59,504 nt of DNA, from contig MEGH01000004.1 in assembly GCA_001725415.1 (NCBI GenBank), positions 1 through 59,504 of the forward strand. The letters run 5' to 3'. Below are positions 25,752 through 32,852 of the stretch, one piece after another. Position 1 is the first letter of the stretch; each line of letters starts with the position of its first letter. The notes under the pieces were generated by a model that was not told the origin of the DNA, made no database searches, and saw only the letters and a program-made list of their open reading frames with translations. The position numbers and the translations under genes are program-made. Source of the stretch: Pseudonocardia sp. SCN 73-27 (GTDB lineage: Bacteria > Actinomycetota > Actinomycetes > Mycobacteriales > Pseudonocardiaceae).

Positions 25752-26819
25752 TCAGGTCCCGGCGTAGACGGCGAAGCACTTGTTGGAGTTGAACACGTCG
25801 GACTCGACGAGCTCGGACCATTGCAGGTCGAGGCCGGCCTCGCGGACGGCGCCGAGCAGGCAGAACCAGTTGAGCATCTCGTGCTGGCCCGCGTCGACGA
25901 TCTCCGCCGGAGTCGTTGCGCGCCAACGCTCCAGGTCGTTGCCGACGAGCGCCTTGTAGAGCGTGCGGTCGGCCTCGGTGTCGGGGCGCAGGTGCCAGAG
26001 CTTGTCGACGAGGAACGCGTGCGACCAGCTCGACGACGCGACCATCGCGACCCGCAGGTCGGTCCCGGCGTAGGCGCGCACGACGGCCGCGCCGAGGTCG
26101 AGGCAGCGGGCCGGGGTCGGGCCGATCGGGTCGAGCGTCTCGTCCTCGATGTCGGCGAACCGCGCCCAGCCGCCCCGGCGGGCGATCGCGTGCTGGCCGT
26201 AGCAGTTCACCGTGATCGGCACGAGCGGGTACGGGAACGCGCGCCCGGCGTCGTCGTAGTCGAGGAAGAGCTGGGTGTTCAGGATGGCGTGCGGGAAGTG
26301 CGCGCCCGCGCGTTTGCGGTACGAGTAGGCCATGTCGAAGCCGTCGCGGATCAGGTCGTCGGCGAGGCGTCGCGACACGGCGGCGTCGCCGTGCAGGACG
26401 ATCGAGGTGTCGTCGGGCAGCCCCCACGCGTTGGGGGCGCCGCGGGCGTTCATGACCTCGAACGCCGGCACCTCCAGGTCGCCGTAGGCCAGCACGCAGA
26501 ACGACGGCACGACCTCCTCGCGGAAGTTCTCGTACTGGTCGTCGCCCCACACCACGACGAGGTCGGGCTCGAACGCGTCGAGCGCCGCCCGGACGCGGTG
26601 CAGGTTGTCGACCAGCGCCGCACGGTGCCCGGCGGCCGCGGTGGTGCCGTCGTCGTCGCCCCACTCGGTGCGCATCAGCTCCGGCCACCCGGTGGGGTCC
26701 TTGGCGTGGGCGGGGATGTCGGGGTCGGTGAGGGTCCAGCGCAGGAGGCCGGCCATGTGCTCGTCGGTGCCCGCGAGCAACGGGTAGTGCGTCATACCGA
26801 GACCGCGGAACTCCGCCAT
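25752..26819 (-). CDS. Class III (LigB-fold) extradiol dioxygenase-like protein
   Basis: 355 residues. The LigB fold is recognisable: first metal region GMTHYPLLAGTDEHM, then VVVWGDDQYENFREEVVP, later PITVNCYGQHA and the likely catalytic-base region VASSSWSHAFLVDK. In LigB-type enzymes the second iron ligand is usually His within G(D/N)DH; here that place is Gln (GDDQ). So the protein may use a different ligand set, or not cleave rings. The GDDQYENF form appears to be a conserved subfamily. Gene order AtaL-NTF2, this gene, VOC dioxygenase, with 7- and 19-base gaps, indicates one transcript. Confidence 0.78.
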   Translation of the reverse strand: MAEFRGLGMTHYPLLAGTDEHMAGLLRWTLTDPDIPAHAKDPTGWPELMRTEWGDDDGTTAAAGHRAALVDNLHRVRAALDAFEPDLVVVWGDDQYENFREEVVPSFCVLAYGDLEVPAFEVMNARGAPNAWGLPDDTSIVLHGDAAVSRRLADDLIRDGFDMAYSYRKRAGAHFPHAILNTQLFLDYDDAGRAFPYPLVPITVNCYGQHAIARRGGWARFADIEDETLDPIGPTPARCLDLGAAVVRAYAGTDLRVAMVASSSWSHAFLVDKLWHLRPDTEADRTLYKALVGNDLERWRATTPAEIVDAGQHEMLNWFCLLGAVREAGLDLQWSELVESDVFNSNKCFAVYAGT

Positions 26820-26826
26820 CGCTGCC

Positions 26827-27738
26827 TCAGCCCGCTGCCGCGGCGGCGTCGGCGGGCTGCGGGGCGAGTGCGGCGAACACCGGCGCCATGTCGATGCAGA
26901 ACCGCAGGTCGGACACCAGGCCGCCGGTGCGGGTGAGGAGGGTCAACACCGGCACGGTGACGTTCGGGCCGTTGCGCAGCAGGTAGCTGACCCGGGCGTC
27001 GAGGACGCCCACGGTCTCGCCGGGTGCGGAGCCGTCGACCTCCCACGTGCGGACGAAGGTGTGCCGCATCTCCCGCAGCAGTCCGAACAGCTGCTCCAGG
27101 CCGGCGCCGATCTCCGCCCGGCCCTGCATCGTCGGGCTGTTGCCGACGGTCGCCGTCGAGTCGGGGGTGTGCTGGGCGAGCAGGCCGTCGAGGTCGAGGG
27201 AGTCGACCGCCTCGTAGTAGCGGACCATCCACGCCGGCACGTCGGGCCGGGCGGTGCCGGGTCCGGCGGCGAGCACGTCGGCCTGCTCGGCGGCGGTCCG
27301 GCGCACGGCCGCCAGGGTCGAGGCGACCGCGCCCTCGTACATGCCGCGCATCGGTGCGAAATGCTCGGCCTCCGCGGCGGAGCCGGGTTCGAGGTCCTCG
27401 TGGCCGAGCGCGAAGCTGAACCGCAGCACCAGTTCGCCGTCGCCGTCGGTCTCGATGACGTTCTCGATGCGGCCGGTCTCGGCGCCGCGGATGCGCTCGA
27501 AGACGACCCGTTCCTCGGGCTCGAACGTCACGCGCTCGCGCAGCGGGACGCCCCCCAGCAGGATGTCACGGAGCAGCCAGTCCGGTCCGCGCTCGACCAC
27601 GTGGCAGGACTCCATCTGCGGGACGAACGGCAGCGCGTCGTTCGCCTTGAGCAGCAGGCCCTTCCAGACCTGGGCCCGGTCGAGGCGGGGCGCGTCCGGG
27701 TCGTCGTTCACGGGCACGGTCTGGCTGACCTCGAACAT
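26827..27738 (-). CDS. AtaL-like (SRPBCC/DUF1857) protein fused to an NTF2/SnoaL domain
   Basis: 303 residues, two small ligand-cavity folds in one chain. Residues 1-150 match the AtaL/DUF1857 SRPBCC group (FEVSQTVPVNDDPDAPRL, AQVWKGLLLKANDALPFVPQ). Residues 165-290 match NTF2/SnoaL (WMVRYYEAVDSLDLDGLLAQH, then NSPTMQGRAEIGAGLEQLF). Both are known as cyclases, isomerases or binding proteins for aromatic or polyketide ligands. First gene of the minus dioxygenase operon and divergent from the FAH-family gene, with which it shares a 122-base control region. A role in handling the ring substrate or the unstable cleavage product is plausible. Confidence 0.75.
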   Translation of the reverse strand: MFEVSQTVPVNDDPDAPRLDRAQVWKGLLLKANDALPFVPQMESCHVVERGPDWLLRDILLGGVPLRERVTFEPEERVVFERIRGAETGRIENVIETDGDGELVLRFSFALGHEDLEPGSAAEAEHFAPMRGMYEGAVASTLAAVRRTAAEQADVLAAGPGTARPDVPAWMVRYYEAVDSLDLDGLLAQHTPDSTATVGNSPTMQGRAEIGAGLEQLFGLLREMRHTFVRTWEVDGSAPGETVGVLDARVSYLLRNGPNVTVPVLTLLTRTGGLVSDLRFCIDMAPVFAALAPQPADAAAAAG

Positions 27739-27834
27739 CGCATACTCCGTTCAGCGGCAGTGATGGCGAAGTAAGTGAATGCTGGCGGGCGACGCTATTC
27801 GCACCTCAGAGCGTTGGCAAGACTTGTCTCGAGG

Positions 27835-27850
27835 TGAAGTGTTTGCTTCA
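27835..27850. promoter_or_regulatory. Inverted repeat in the divergent FAH/AtaL promoter region
   Basis: TGAAG-tgtttg-CTTCA, ten bases before the ATG at 27861. The neighbouring GAAGTAAGTGAATG (27770-27783) carries a similar half-site. Candidate operator for a TetR or MarR-type regulator such as the one encoded at 28783-30054. Confidence 0.4.
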
Positions 27851-27860
27851 GTACGTCGCT

Positions 27861-28778
27861 ATGACGGGCTGGGGACTGTGCACCTACCGCATCGGGGCGG
27901 GGGTCGACACCCTCGGCGCGCTGCGCCACGACGACCGGGCCGTCGTCGCCGTCCCCGGGGCCGGCGAGGGCGGGCTGATCGCCGCCCTGCAGCGCGGCGA
28001 CGACCTCGCCGGACGCCTCGCCGGCTGGGACCCCGAAGGCCTCGACGCCGTTCCCGGCGCGGTGCTCCTCGCGCCGCTGCGCTACCCGCGCAAGCTCATC
28101 TGCGCCGGGGTCAACTACGCCTCGCACATGGCCGAGATGGGCGCGGCGCCGCCCGGGCCCGACTGGAAGGCCTGGTTCTTCCTCAAGCCCCCGTCGACGA
28201 CGGTCGTCGGCCCCGGCGATGCCGTCCGGATCGACCCCGACCCGGCCGAACAGGTCGACTGGGAGGGCGAGCTCGGCATCGTCATCGGCCGCGGCGGCCG
28301 CGACATCGCTGCCGCCGACGCCGGCGCCCACGTCGCGGGCTTCACCGTCGTCAACGACGTGTCCGCCCGCGGACCGCACCGCCGCGACGGCGCCCCGCAC
28401 GACGCCTTCCGGTTCGACTGGCTCGCCTCCAAGGCGCAGGACACGTTCTGCCCCATGGGTCCCGCGGTCACCCCGTCGTGGGTGCTGCCCGACCCCGACG
28501 AGCGCCGGCTGCGGCTGTGGGTCGGCGACGAGCTGCTGCAGGACGAGCGCGTCGGCAACATGATCGTCGGCTGGCGACGGCTCGTGGAGGCCGCGAGCAG
28601 CCGGGTCACACTCGAACCCGGCGACGTCATCGCCGCCGGCACCCCCGCGGGTGTGGGCGTCCCGCGCGGGCGGTTCCTGCGCCCCGGCGAGGTCGTGCGT
28701 GTGGAGATCGAGGGGATCGGCACGCTGACCAACCCCGTCGTCTCCCGCCGGCCCGCCGCGGTCGCCGGGACGGTGTGA
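27861..28778 (+). CDS. Fumarylacetoacetate hydrolase family protein
   Basis: 305 residues from ATG 27861. FAH fold signatures: ICAGVNYASHMAEMG, FFLKPPSTTVVGPGD, the metal ligands Glu-x-Glu in DWEGELGIVIG and Asp in FTVVNDVSARG, and the C-terminal GDVIAAGTPAGVGVPRG. Members hydrolyse C-C bonds, isomerise or decarboxylate the 2-oxo-diene products of meta ring cleavage (HpaG, MhpD and related). This suits the two extradiol dioxygenases transcribed divergently. No clear Shine-Dalgarno is seen, so the message may be nearly leaderless. It ends four bases from the convergent TetR-aldolase gene. Confidence 0.87.
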   Translation: MTGWGLCTYRIGAGVDTLGALRHDDRAVVAVPGAGEGGLIAALQRGDDLAGRLAGWDPEGLDAVPGAVLLAPLRYPRKLICAGVNYASHMAEMGAAPPGPDWKAWFFLKPPSTTVVGPGDAVRIDPDPAEQVDWEGELGIVIGRGGRDIAAADAGAHVAGFTVVNDVSARGPHRRDGAPHDAFRFDWLASKAQDTFCPMGPAVTPSWVLPDPDERRLRLWVGDELLQDERVGNMIVGWRRLVEAASSRVTLEPGDVIAAGTPAGVGVPRGRFLRPGEVVRVEIEGIGTLTNPVVSRRPAAVAGTV

Positions 28779-28782
28779 CATG

Positions 28783-30054
28783 TCAGACGATCGGCTCCGC
28801 CTCCGGGTCGCCGAACGTCCGGTACTCCCAGAGGCGTTGCGCCCGAGCGGGATCGACGCCGTACGCGCCGCCGGGCTCCTCGGCCAGGGCCAGTGCGGCG
28901 GCCGGGTCGGCGGCGGCGACGACCGTCGCGTGGCCCGGCCGCACCAGCACGGCCCGGGCGCCGAGTGCGGCTGCGAGCGCGGCGGCACCGGCCGGGTCGG
29001 CGGGGGACTCGTCGCCACCGTGCAGGACCGCGGGCCCACCCGCGGCCGGCAACGCCCCCGTGGGCGCCGCGTCGAGCGTGCACACGGTGCCGACGTCGGG
29101 ACGGCGCCGGTAGAGCTCGCGGTCGAGCACCACCTCGGGGCCCACCCGGTCGGGCAGCGGCCCGTCGAGGGCGACGACGACGCCGGGCTGGGTCGTCAGC
29201 ACGCGCAGCGGGTGCGGCGGGGTCACCAGGAACCGGTGCGCGTCGAGACGAATCGAGCAGTGCCCGTACGCGCCGGCGAGCCCGGCACGGTCGAGGGCGC
29301 GGCCCAGCAGCCGCAGCCGCCGGTGCGCGCGCGGGTCGACCGGGTCGTCCGTCGTCGTGACGGGGGCGCTCCCACCGGTCGATCCGGTGATCGCCCGGCC
29401 CAGCGCGTGCAGGAACGCGTCGTAGCGGGCGAGGAACTCCGGCGACTCCGGCCGCTGCCCGGTGAGCAGCATCGTGAGCGGCCGGACGAACCACGGGAAC
29501 GCCGCCAGCGCGGTCAGCGCGAGCACCAGCAGGTCGCTGTCGAGACCGTCGGGCAGGTGCCCGCGGTCGTGCCCCGCGTCGAGCAGCGCGATCTCGTCGC
29601 GGTAGAGCCGGCGCCGGTCGTCGGAGGCGAAGAAGTCGTCGACGTCGGCGTCGAGGTCCTCCGACAGCTCCTTCCACGCCATCAGCCGCACCCAGCCCGG
29701 GTTGTCGGCCAGCACGCCGCGGAACAGCGGGAACAGCGTCGCCGGGTCGCCCGAGCCGTCGAGCAGTCCCGCCATCGCCTCGACGAGATGCTCGTGGCGG
29801 TGCCGGACACTGTCGCCCAGCACGGCGTCGAACAGCGCGGCCTTGCTCTCGAAGTGCTGGTAGATCGACCGGACGTTGACCCCCGCGCGCTCGGCGACCG
29901 CGTCGATCCGGGCGCCCGCGAAGCCCTTCGCGGTGAACTCGGCCATTGCTCCCTCGAGCACGAGCTCGCGGGTGCGGCCGCCGTCGCGGACGCGCGAGCG
30001 GTCGCCCTCCGCGGCTGCGTTCGCCCCCGGGTTCGTCACCGTCATGGGCCGCAC
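28783..30054 (-). CDS. TetR regulator fused to a class II aldolase/adducin-like domain
   Basis: 423 residues, about twice a TetR protein. Residues 25-75 are the TetR helix-turn-helix (ARIDAVAERAGVNVRSIYQHF), and 80-220 the helical ligand domain. From about 240 a class II aldolase-like domain follows (AHRRLRLLGRALDRAGLAG, AYGHCSIRLDAHRFLVTPP, VVLDRELYRRRPDVGTV). The usual metal-binding His-x-His after RPDVG is replaced (VCTLDAAPT), so aldol cleavage is unlikely and ligand sensing more probable. No start codon in frame at the border suggests separate translation. The fusion could also come from a deletion that removed a stop. It lies between the FAH gene and a divergent MDR dehydrogenase. Confidence 0.75.
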   Translation of the reverse strand: MRPMTVTNPGANAAAEGDRSRVRDGGRTRELVLEGAMAEFTAKGFAGARIDAVAERAGVNVRSIYQHFESKAALFDAVLGDSVRHRHEHLVEAMAGLLDGSGDPATLFPLFRGVLADNPGWVRLMAWKELSEDLDADVDDFFASDDRRRLYRDEIALLDAGHDRGHLPDGLDSDLLVLALTALAAFPWFVRPLTMLLTGQRPESPEFLARYDAFLHALGRAITGSTGGSAPVTTTDDPVDPRAHRRLRLLGRALDRAGLAGAYGHCSIRLDAHRFLVTPPHPLRVLTTQPGVVVALDGPLPDRVGPEVVLDRELYRRRPDVGTVCTLDAAPTGALPAAGGPAVLHGGDESPADPAGAAALAAALGARAVLVRPGHATVVAAADPAAALALAEEPGGAYGVDPARAQRLWEYRTFGDPEAEPIV

Positions 30055-30110
30055 CCTATCGCTGAAGCCACTGTTTCCAGTAACTACTTCGGACGAGGGT
30101 GAGGACGGGT

Positions 30111-31151
30111 ATGCGCGCGATCGTCATCCGCCGCCACGGCGGCCCCGAGGTGCTCGAACCCACCGACCTCCCGCGACCCGAACCCGCGGCGGGCGAGGCG
30201 CTCGTCCGCGTGGCGGCCGTGTCGGTCAACGCGTTCCTCGACGTCAGCAACCGGGCGGGCGCAGTCCCCTTCGCCCGCTACGACTTCCCGCACGTCCTCG
30301 GCTCCGAACACGCCGGCCGCGTCGAGGCCTACGGGCCGGCCACCGACGGCCCCGTCCCCGTCGGGACCGACGTCGTCGTGCGCAACACCGTCTTCTGCGG
30401 CGAGTGCGACATGTGCGCCGCCGGCACCGCCGAAGCCTGCCGGGCGCTCGGCATCATCGGCGTCACCCGGCCCGGCGCCTACGCGGAGTACACGACCGTC
30501 CCCGTCGCGAACCTGCGTGCCCTGCCCGCAGGCTGCTCACCCGTCGACGCCACCGCCATGGCCGTCAACGGCCCCCTGGGCTACGGCCAGCTCCGCTCGG
30601 CCGGGCTCGACACCACCCGCACCGTGCTCGTGCAGGGCGCCGGGTCGTCGTCGGGGTCGATGGTCGCGATCGTCGCCGCGGCGCTGGGCAGGACCGTCAT
30701 CGGCACGGCCCGCGGCACCGAACGCGCGGCACGGCTGGCCGGGCTGCCGATGTACGACGCCGTAGTCGACTCCACCGCGCCCGATGCCGTCGCCCGGATC
30801 GTCGAGCTCAGCGGCGGGGGAGGGGTCGACGTCGTGATCGACAACCTCGCCGCACCGGAGCTGTGGCGCATCGGGATGGAGGCCCTCGCGCCGCACGGGC
30901 GGCTCGTCACGTCGGGCGCGAAGTTCGGGGGCACCGTCGAGATCGACGTGCGCGCGCTCTACACGCTGAGCAAGCGGGTCGTCGGGCTGCGCAGCGCCGC
31001 CGCGCAGGACCACGACGCGTTCTGGTCGCTGGTCGAGTCCGCGGGGGTGCGGGCGCTGGTCGACTCGGTGTTCCCGCTGGAGAAGGTGGCCGACGCGCAC
31101 CGGCTGATCGAGTCGGGCGGCAACGTCGGGCGCGTGGTGCTCACCATCTGA
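30111..31151 (+). CDS. MDR-superfamily zinc-type alcohol dehydrogenase / quinone oxidoreductase
   Basis: 346 residues from ATG 30111; an in-frame GTG at 30099 is a weaker alternative. GroES-like half with GSEHAGRVEAYGPATDGPVP and a structural zinc lobe (FCGECDMCAAGTAEACRAL), then the Rossmann half with VLVQGAGSSSGSMVAIVAAALG. It oxidises or reduces an alcohol/carbonyl with NAD(P). Divergent from the TetR-aldolase regulator with a 56-base gap containing ACTG-tttc-CAGT, so that regulator probably controls it. Substrate unknown; an aryl or ring-cleavage alcohol is possible. Confidence 0.85.
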   Translation: MRAIVIRRHGGPEVLEPTDLPRPEPAAGEALVRVAAVSVNAFLDVSNRAGAVPFARYDFPHVLGSEHAGRVEAYGPATDGPVPVGTDVVVRNTVFCGECDMCAAGTAEACRALGIIGVTRPGAYAEYTTVPVANLRALPAGCSPVDATAMAVNGPLGYGQLRSAGLDTTRTVLVQGAGSSSGSMVAIVAAALGRTVIGTARGTERAARLAGLPMYDAVVDSTAPDAVARIVELSGGGGVDVVIDNLAAPELWRIGMEALAPHGRLVTSGAKFGGTVEIDVRALYTLSKRVVGLRSAAAQDHDAFWSLVESAGVRALVDSVFPLEKVADAHRLIESGGNVGRVVLTI

Positions 31152-31156
31152 CGGGG

Positions 31157-31397
31157 TCATGCCTCCCACTGGTGCAGCGTCGTCAGCAGGACGGCGTTCA
31201 CCGCCATGACCGCGGCGAGCACGATCGCGACGACCGCGGCGCGCACACAGCCCCCACACGGCGACGGCCGCGAGCGGCAGCAGGACCGCCGCGACGACGG
31301 ACCAGACCCCGTCGAACAGGCGGGCCCCCGCCCAGGCCAGCGCGGCGAACGCGGACAGCTCGAGCAGGAACGTGAGCACGAGGTCGGCGGGACGCAC
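31157..31397 (-). pseudogene. DUF2568 (YrdB-like) membrane protein, internally deleted and frameshifted
   Basis: From GTG 31397 the first frame gives two membrane segments of a DUF2568 protein (LVLTFLLELSAFAALAWAG, VVAAVLLPLAAVAVWGL) up to about 31250. The last segment appears in another frame (AAVVAIVLAAVMAVNAVLL) and ends at 31157-31159. The middle, normally 30-40 residues with a further helix, is missing. No full product is possible. Confidence 0.6.
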
Positions 31398-31416
31398 CCC
31401 CCGATGATGGCGGGGG

Positions 31417-31709
31417 TCAGCGCTGGACCTGCGGCGCCGCGCCGAACCCGAACACACGGCCCAGACCGGCGGCCGCGGCGACGACGCCCTCGCGGAAGGA
31501 CCGGTGCTCGCGGCGCTCGACCGGCTCTTGCACGGCGGGGCGGGGCTCCTCGGCGTCCGGGCCGTAGAGGGCGCGTAGTAGTCGTAGCCGATCCCGAAGC
31601 CGTAGCAGTCCATCGCGGCGAGCGTCGCGAACGCCTCGAGGCCGCGGTGCCGGCGGGGGCTCTCGCTGTCGAGGGTGTCGGTGGTGGGGGCGATGGCCGT
31701 GGCGTTCAT
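31417..31709 (-). pseudogene. Small hypothetical protein with a frameshift
   Basis: ATG 31709 with GAGGAGGA before it opens a frame of about 46 good codons (SESPRRHRGLEAFATLAAM, then DCYGFGIGYDYYA). At about 31575 the sense moves to another frame (ALYGPDAEEPRPAVQEPVE) that ends REGVVAAAAGLGRVFGFGA before a stop at 31417. The total length, 293 bases, is not a multiple of three. Either a recent one-base change or a sequencing error. No known function; the small soluble product would be about 97 residues. Confidence 0.55.
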
Positions 31710-31843
31710 GGGTCCTCCTCGGGGCGGACGGGGCACCCGTCGTGCTCCGATGCCTCGACACTGCTCCCGTTCGCGGCCCCCTCCCGTCGGCCTGCCGGAC
31801 GATGCACCGGACGACGCCGGTGTCCCCCGATCGCCCGAGACGG

Positions 31844-32614
31844 TCAGTACATGACCGCGCCCGCCGAGACGTTGACGTCCTCGCCCGTGATGCCGGCGCC
31901 CGCGTCGGAGGCGAGGAAGGCGCACATGGCGGCCACCTCGTCGGCGGTCACCGCGCGGCCCATCGGCGAGATGCCGGTGAACGCCGCCCGGGCGTCGGCC
32001 TCGGGGATGCCGTCGCGGGCGGCGTTGCGGCGCACCAGGGTGTCGAGCCTGTCGCTGTCGACCGGGCCCGGGCACACGCAGTTCGCGCGCACGCCCGACG
32101 GGCCCAGCTCCGTCGCCAGCGTCCGGACCAGCCCGATCAGCCCCAGCTTCGACGCCGCGTACGGGCCGCGGTTCGCCATGGGGCGCTTGCCCGTCATCGA
32201 CCCGACGGCGATCAACGACCCCGACCGGCGTTCGATCAGCCCGGGCAGGAAGGGGCGGAACGTCAGGAAGACACCGTCGAGGTTCGTCGCGAGGCAGTCG
32301 CGCCACTGCGCCGCGGTGACCTCGTGCAGCGGCGCCACCGGCCCGGGCACCCCGGCGTTGGCGACGACGGTGTGCACCACCCCGAGCGTGTCGGCCGCCG
32401 CCACCACCGCCGCGACGGAGTCCTCGTCGGTCACCTCGCACGCCACGGGTTCGACCGTGGCACCGAACGCCCGGAGCTCGTCGACGGTCGCGTCGAGCCG
32501 GTCCACCTCCCGGGCTGTCACGACGACCGCGAACCCGGTGCGCGCCAACTCCCGAGCGGTCGCCCGGCCGATCCCGCCCGAGGCACCGGTGACGACGGCG
32601 ACGCGGTCAGCCAT
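31844..32614 (-). CDS. Short-chain dehydrogenase/reductase
   Basis: 256 residues from ATG 32614, overlapping the previous gene by eight bases; GTG 32623 is possible. Classical SDR: VVTGASGGIGRATAREL at 8-24, NAG (VVANAGVPGPVAPL), Ser in IAVGSMTGKRP, Tyr-x3-Lys in GPYAASKLGL and PGPVDSDRL. It ends the hydantoinase-type operon and is probably NAD(P)-dependent. In a ketone-carboxylating pathway it could make the ketone from the alcohol, as alcohol dehydrogenases do in acetone and acetophenone pathways; this is inference from position. Confidence 0.87.
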   Translation of the reverse strand: MADRVAVVTGASGGIGRATARELARTGFAVVVTAREVDRLDATVDELRAFGATVEPVACEVTDEDSVAAVVAAADTLGVVHTVVANAGVPGPVAPLHEVTAAQWRDCLATNLDGVFLTFRPFLPGLIERRSGSLIAVGSMTGKRPMANRGPYAASKLGLIGLVRTLATELGPSGVRANCVCPGPVDSDRLDTLVRRNAARDGIPEADARAAFTGISPMGRAVTADEVAAMCAFLASDAGAGITGEDVNVSAGAVMY

Positions 32615-32852
32615 CGGCGTCACGCAGGTGCGCGCTGAACGGGACGTAGGTGAACCCGAACGGTGTCGGGCTCGGCTCGCGGCGCAGCACGTGCAGACAG
32701 TCGGGGCAGCGCGCGACCAGGCACCAGCCGCGCAGGTCGAGCATCGGGTAGCCCTCGACGCCGGTGCCGCCGCACTCCGGGCAGGTCTCGTGCAGCGGCG
32801 TCCGCGTGACCGACAGCGTCGGCTCCTCGGGCCGGCCGAACAGCATCGTCAT
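32607..32852 (-). CDS. Small zinc-ribbon protein, possible gamma subunit of an acetone-carboxylase-type enzyme
   Basis: 81 residues with two Cys pairs, CPECGG and RCPDCLHVLR, spaced like a zinc ribbon. ATGA overlap with the hydantoinase-B gene upstream and an eight-base overlap with the SDR downstream, so it is co-translated with both. Acetone carboxylases carry a small zinc-binding gamma subunit of 110-170 residues; this one is shorter and I cannot align it confidently. Position and metal motif make it a likely accessory subunit of the HyuA/HyuB-type complex. Confidence 0.65.
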   Translation of the reverse strand: MTMLFGRPEEPTLSVTRTPLHETCPECGGTGVEGYPMLDLRGWCLVARCPDCLHVLRREPSPTPFGFTYVPFSAHLRDADG

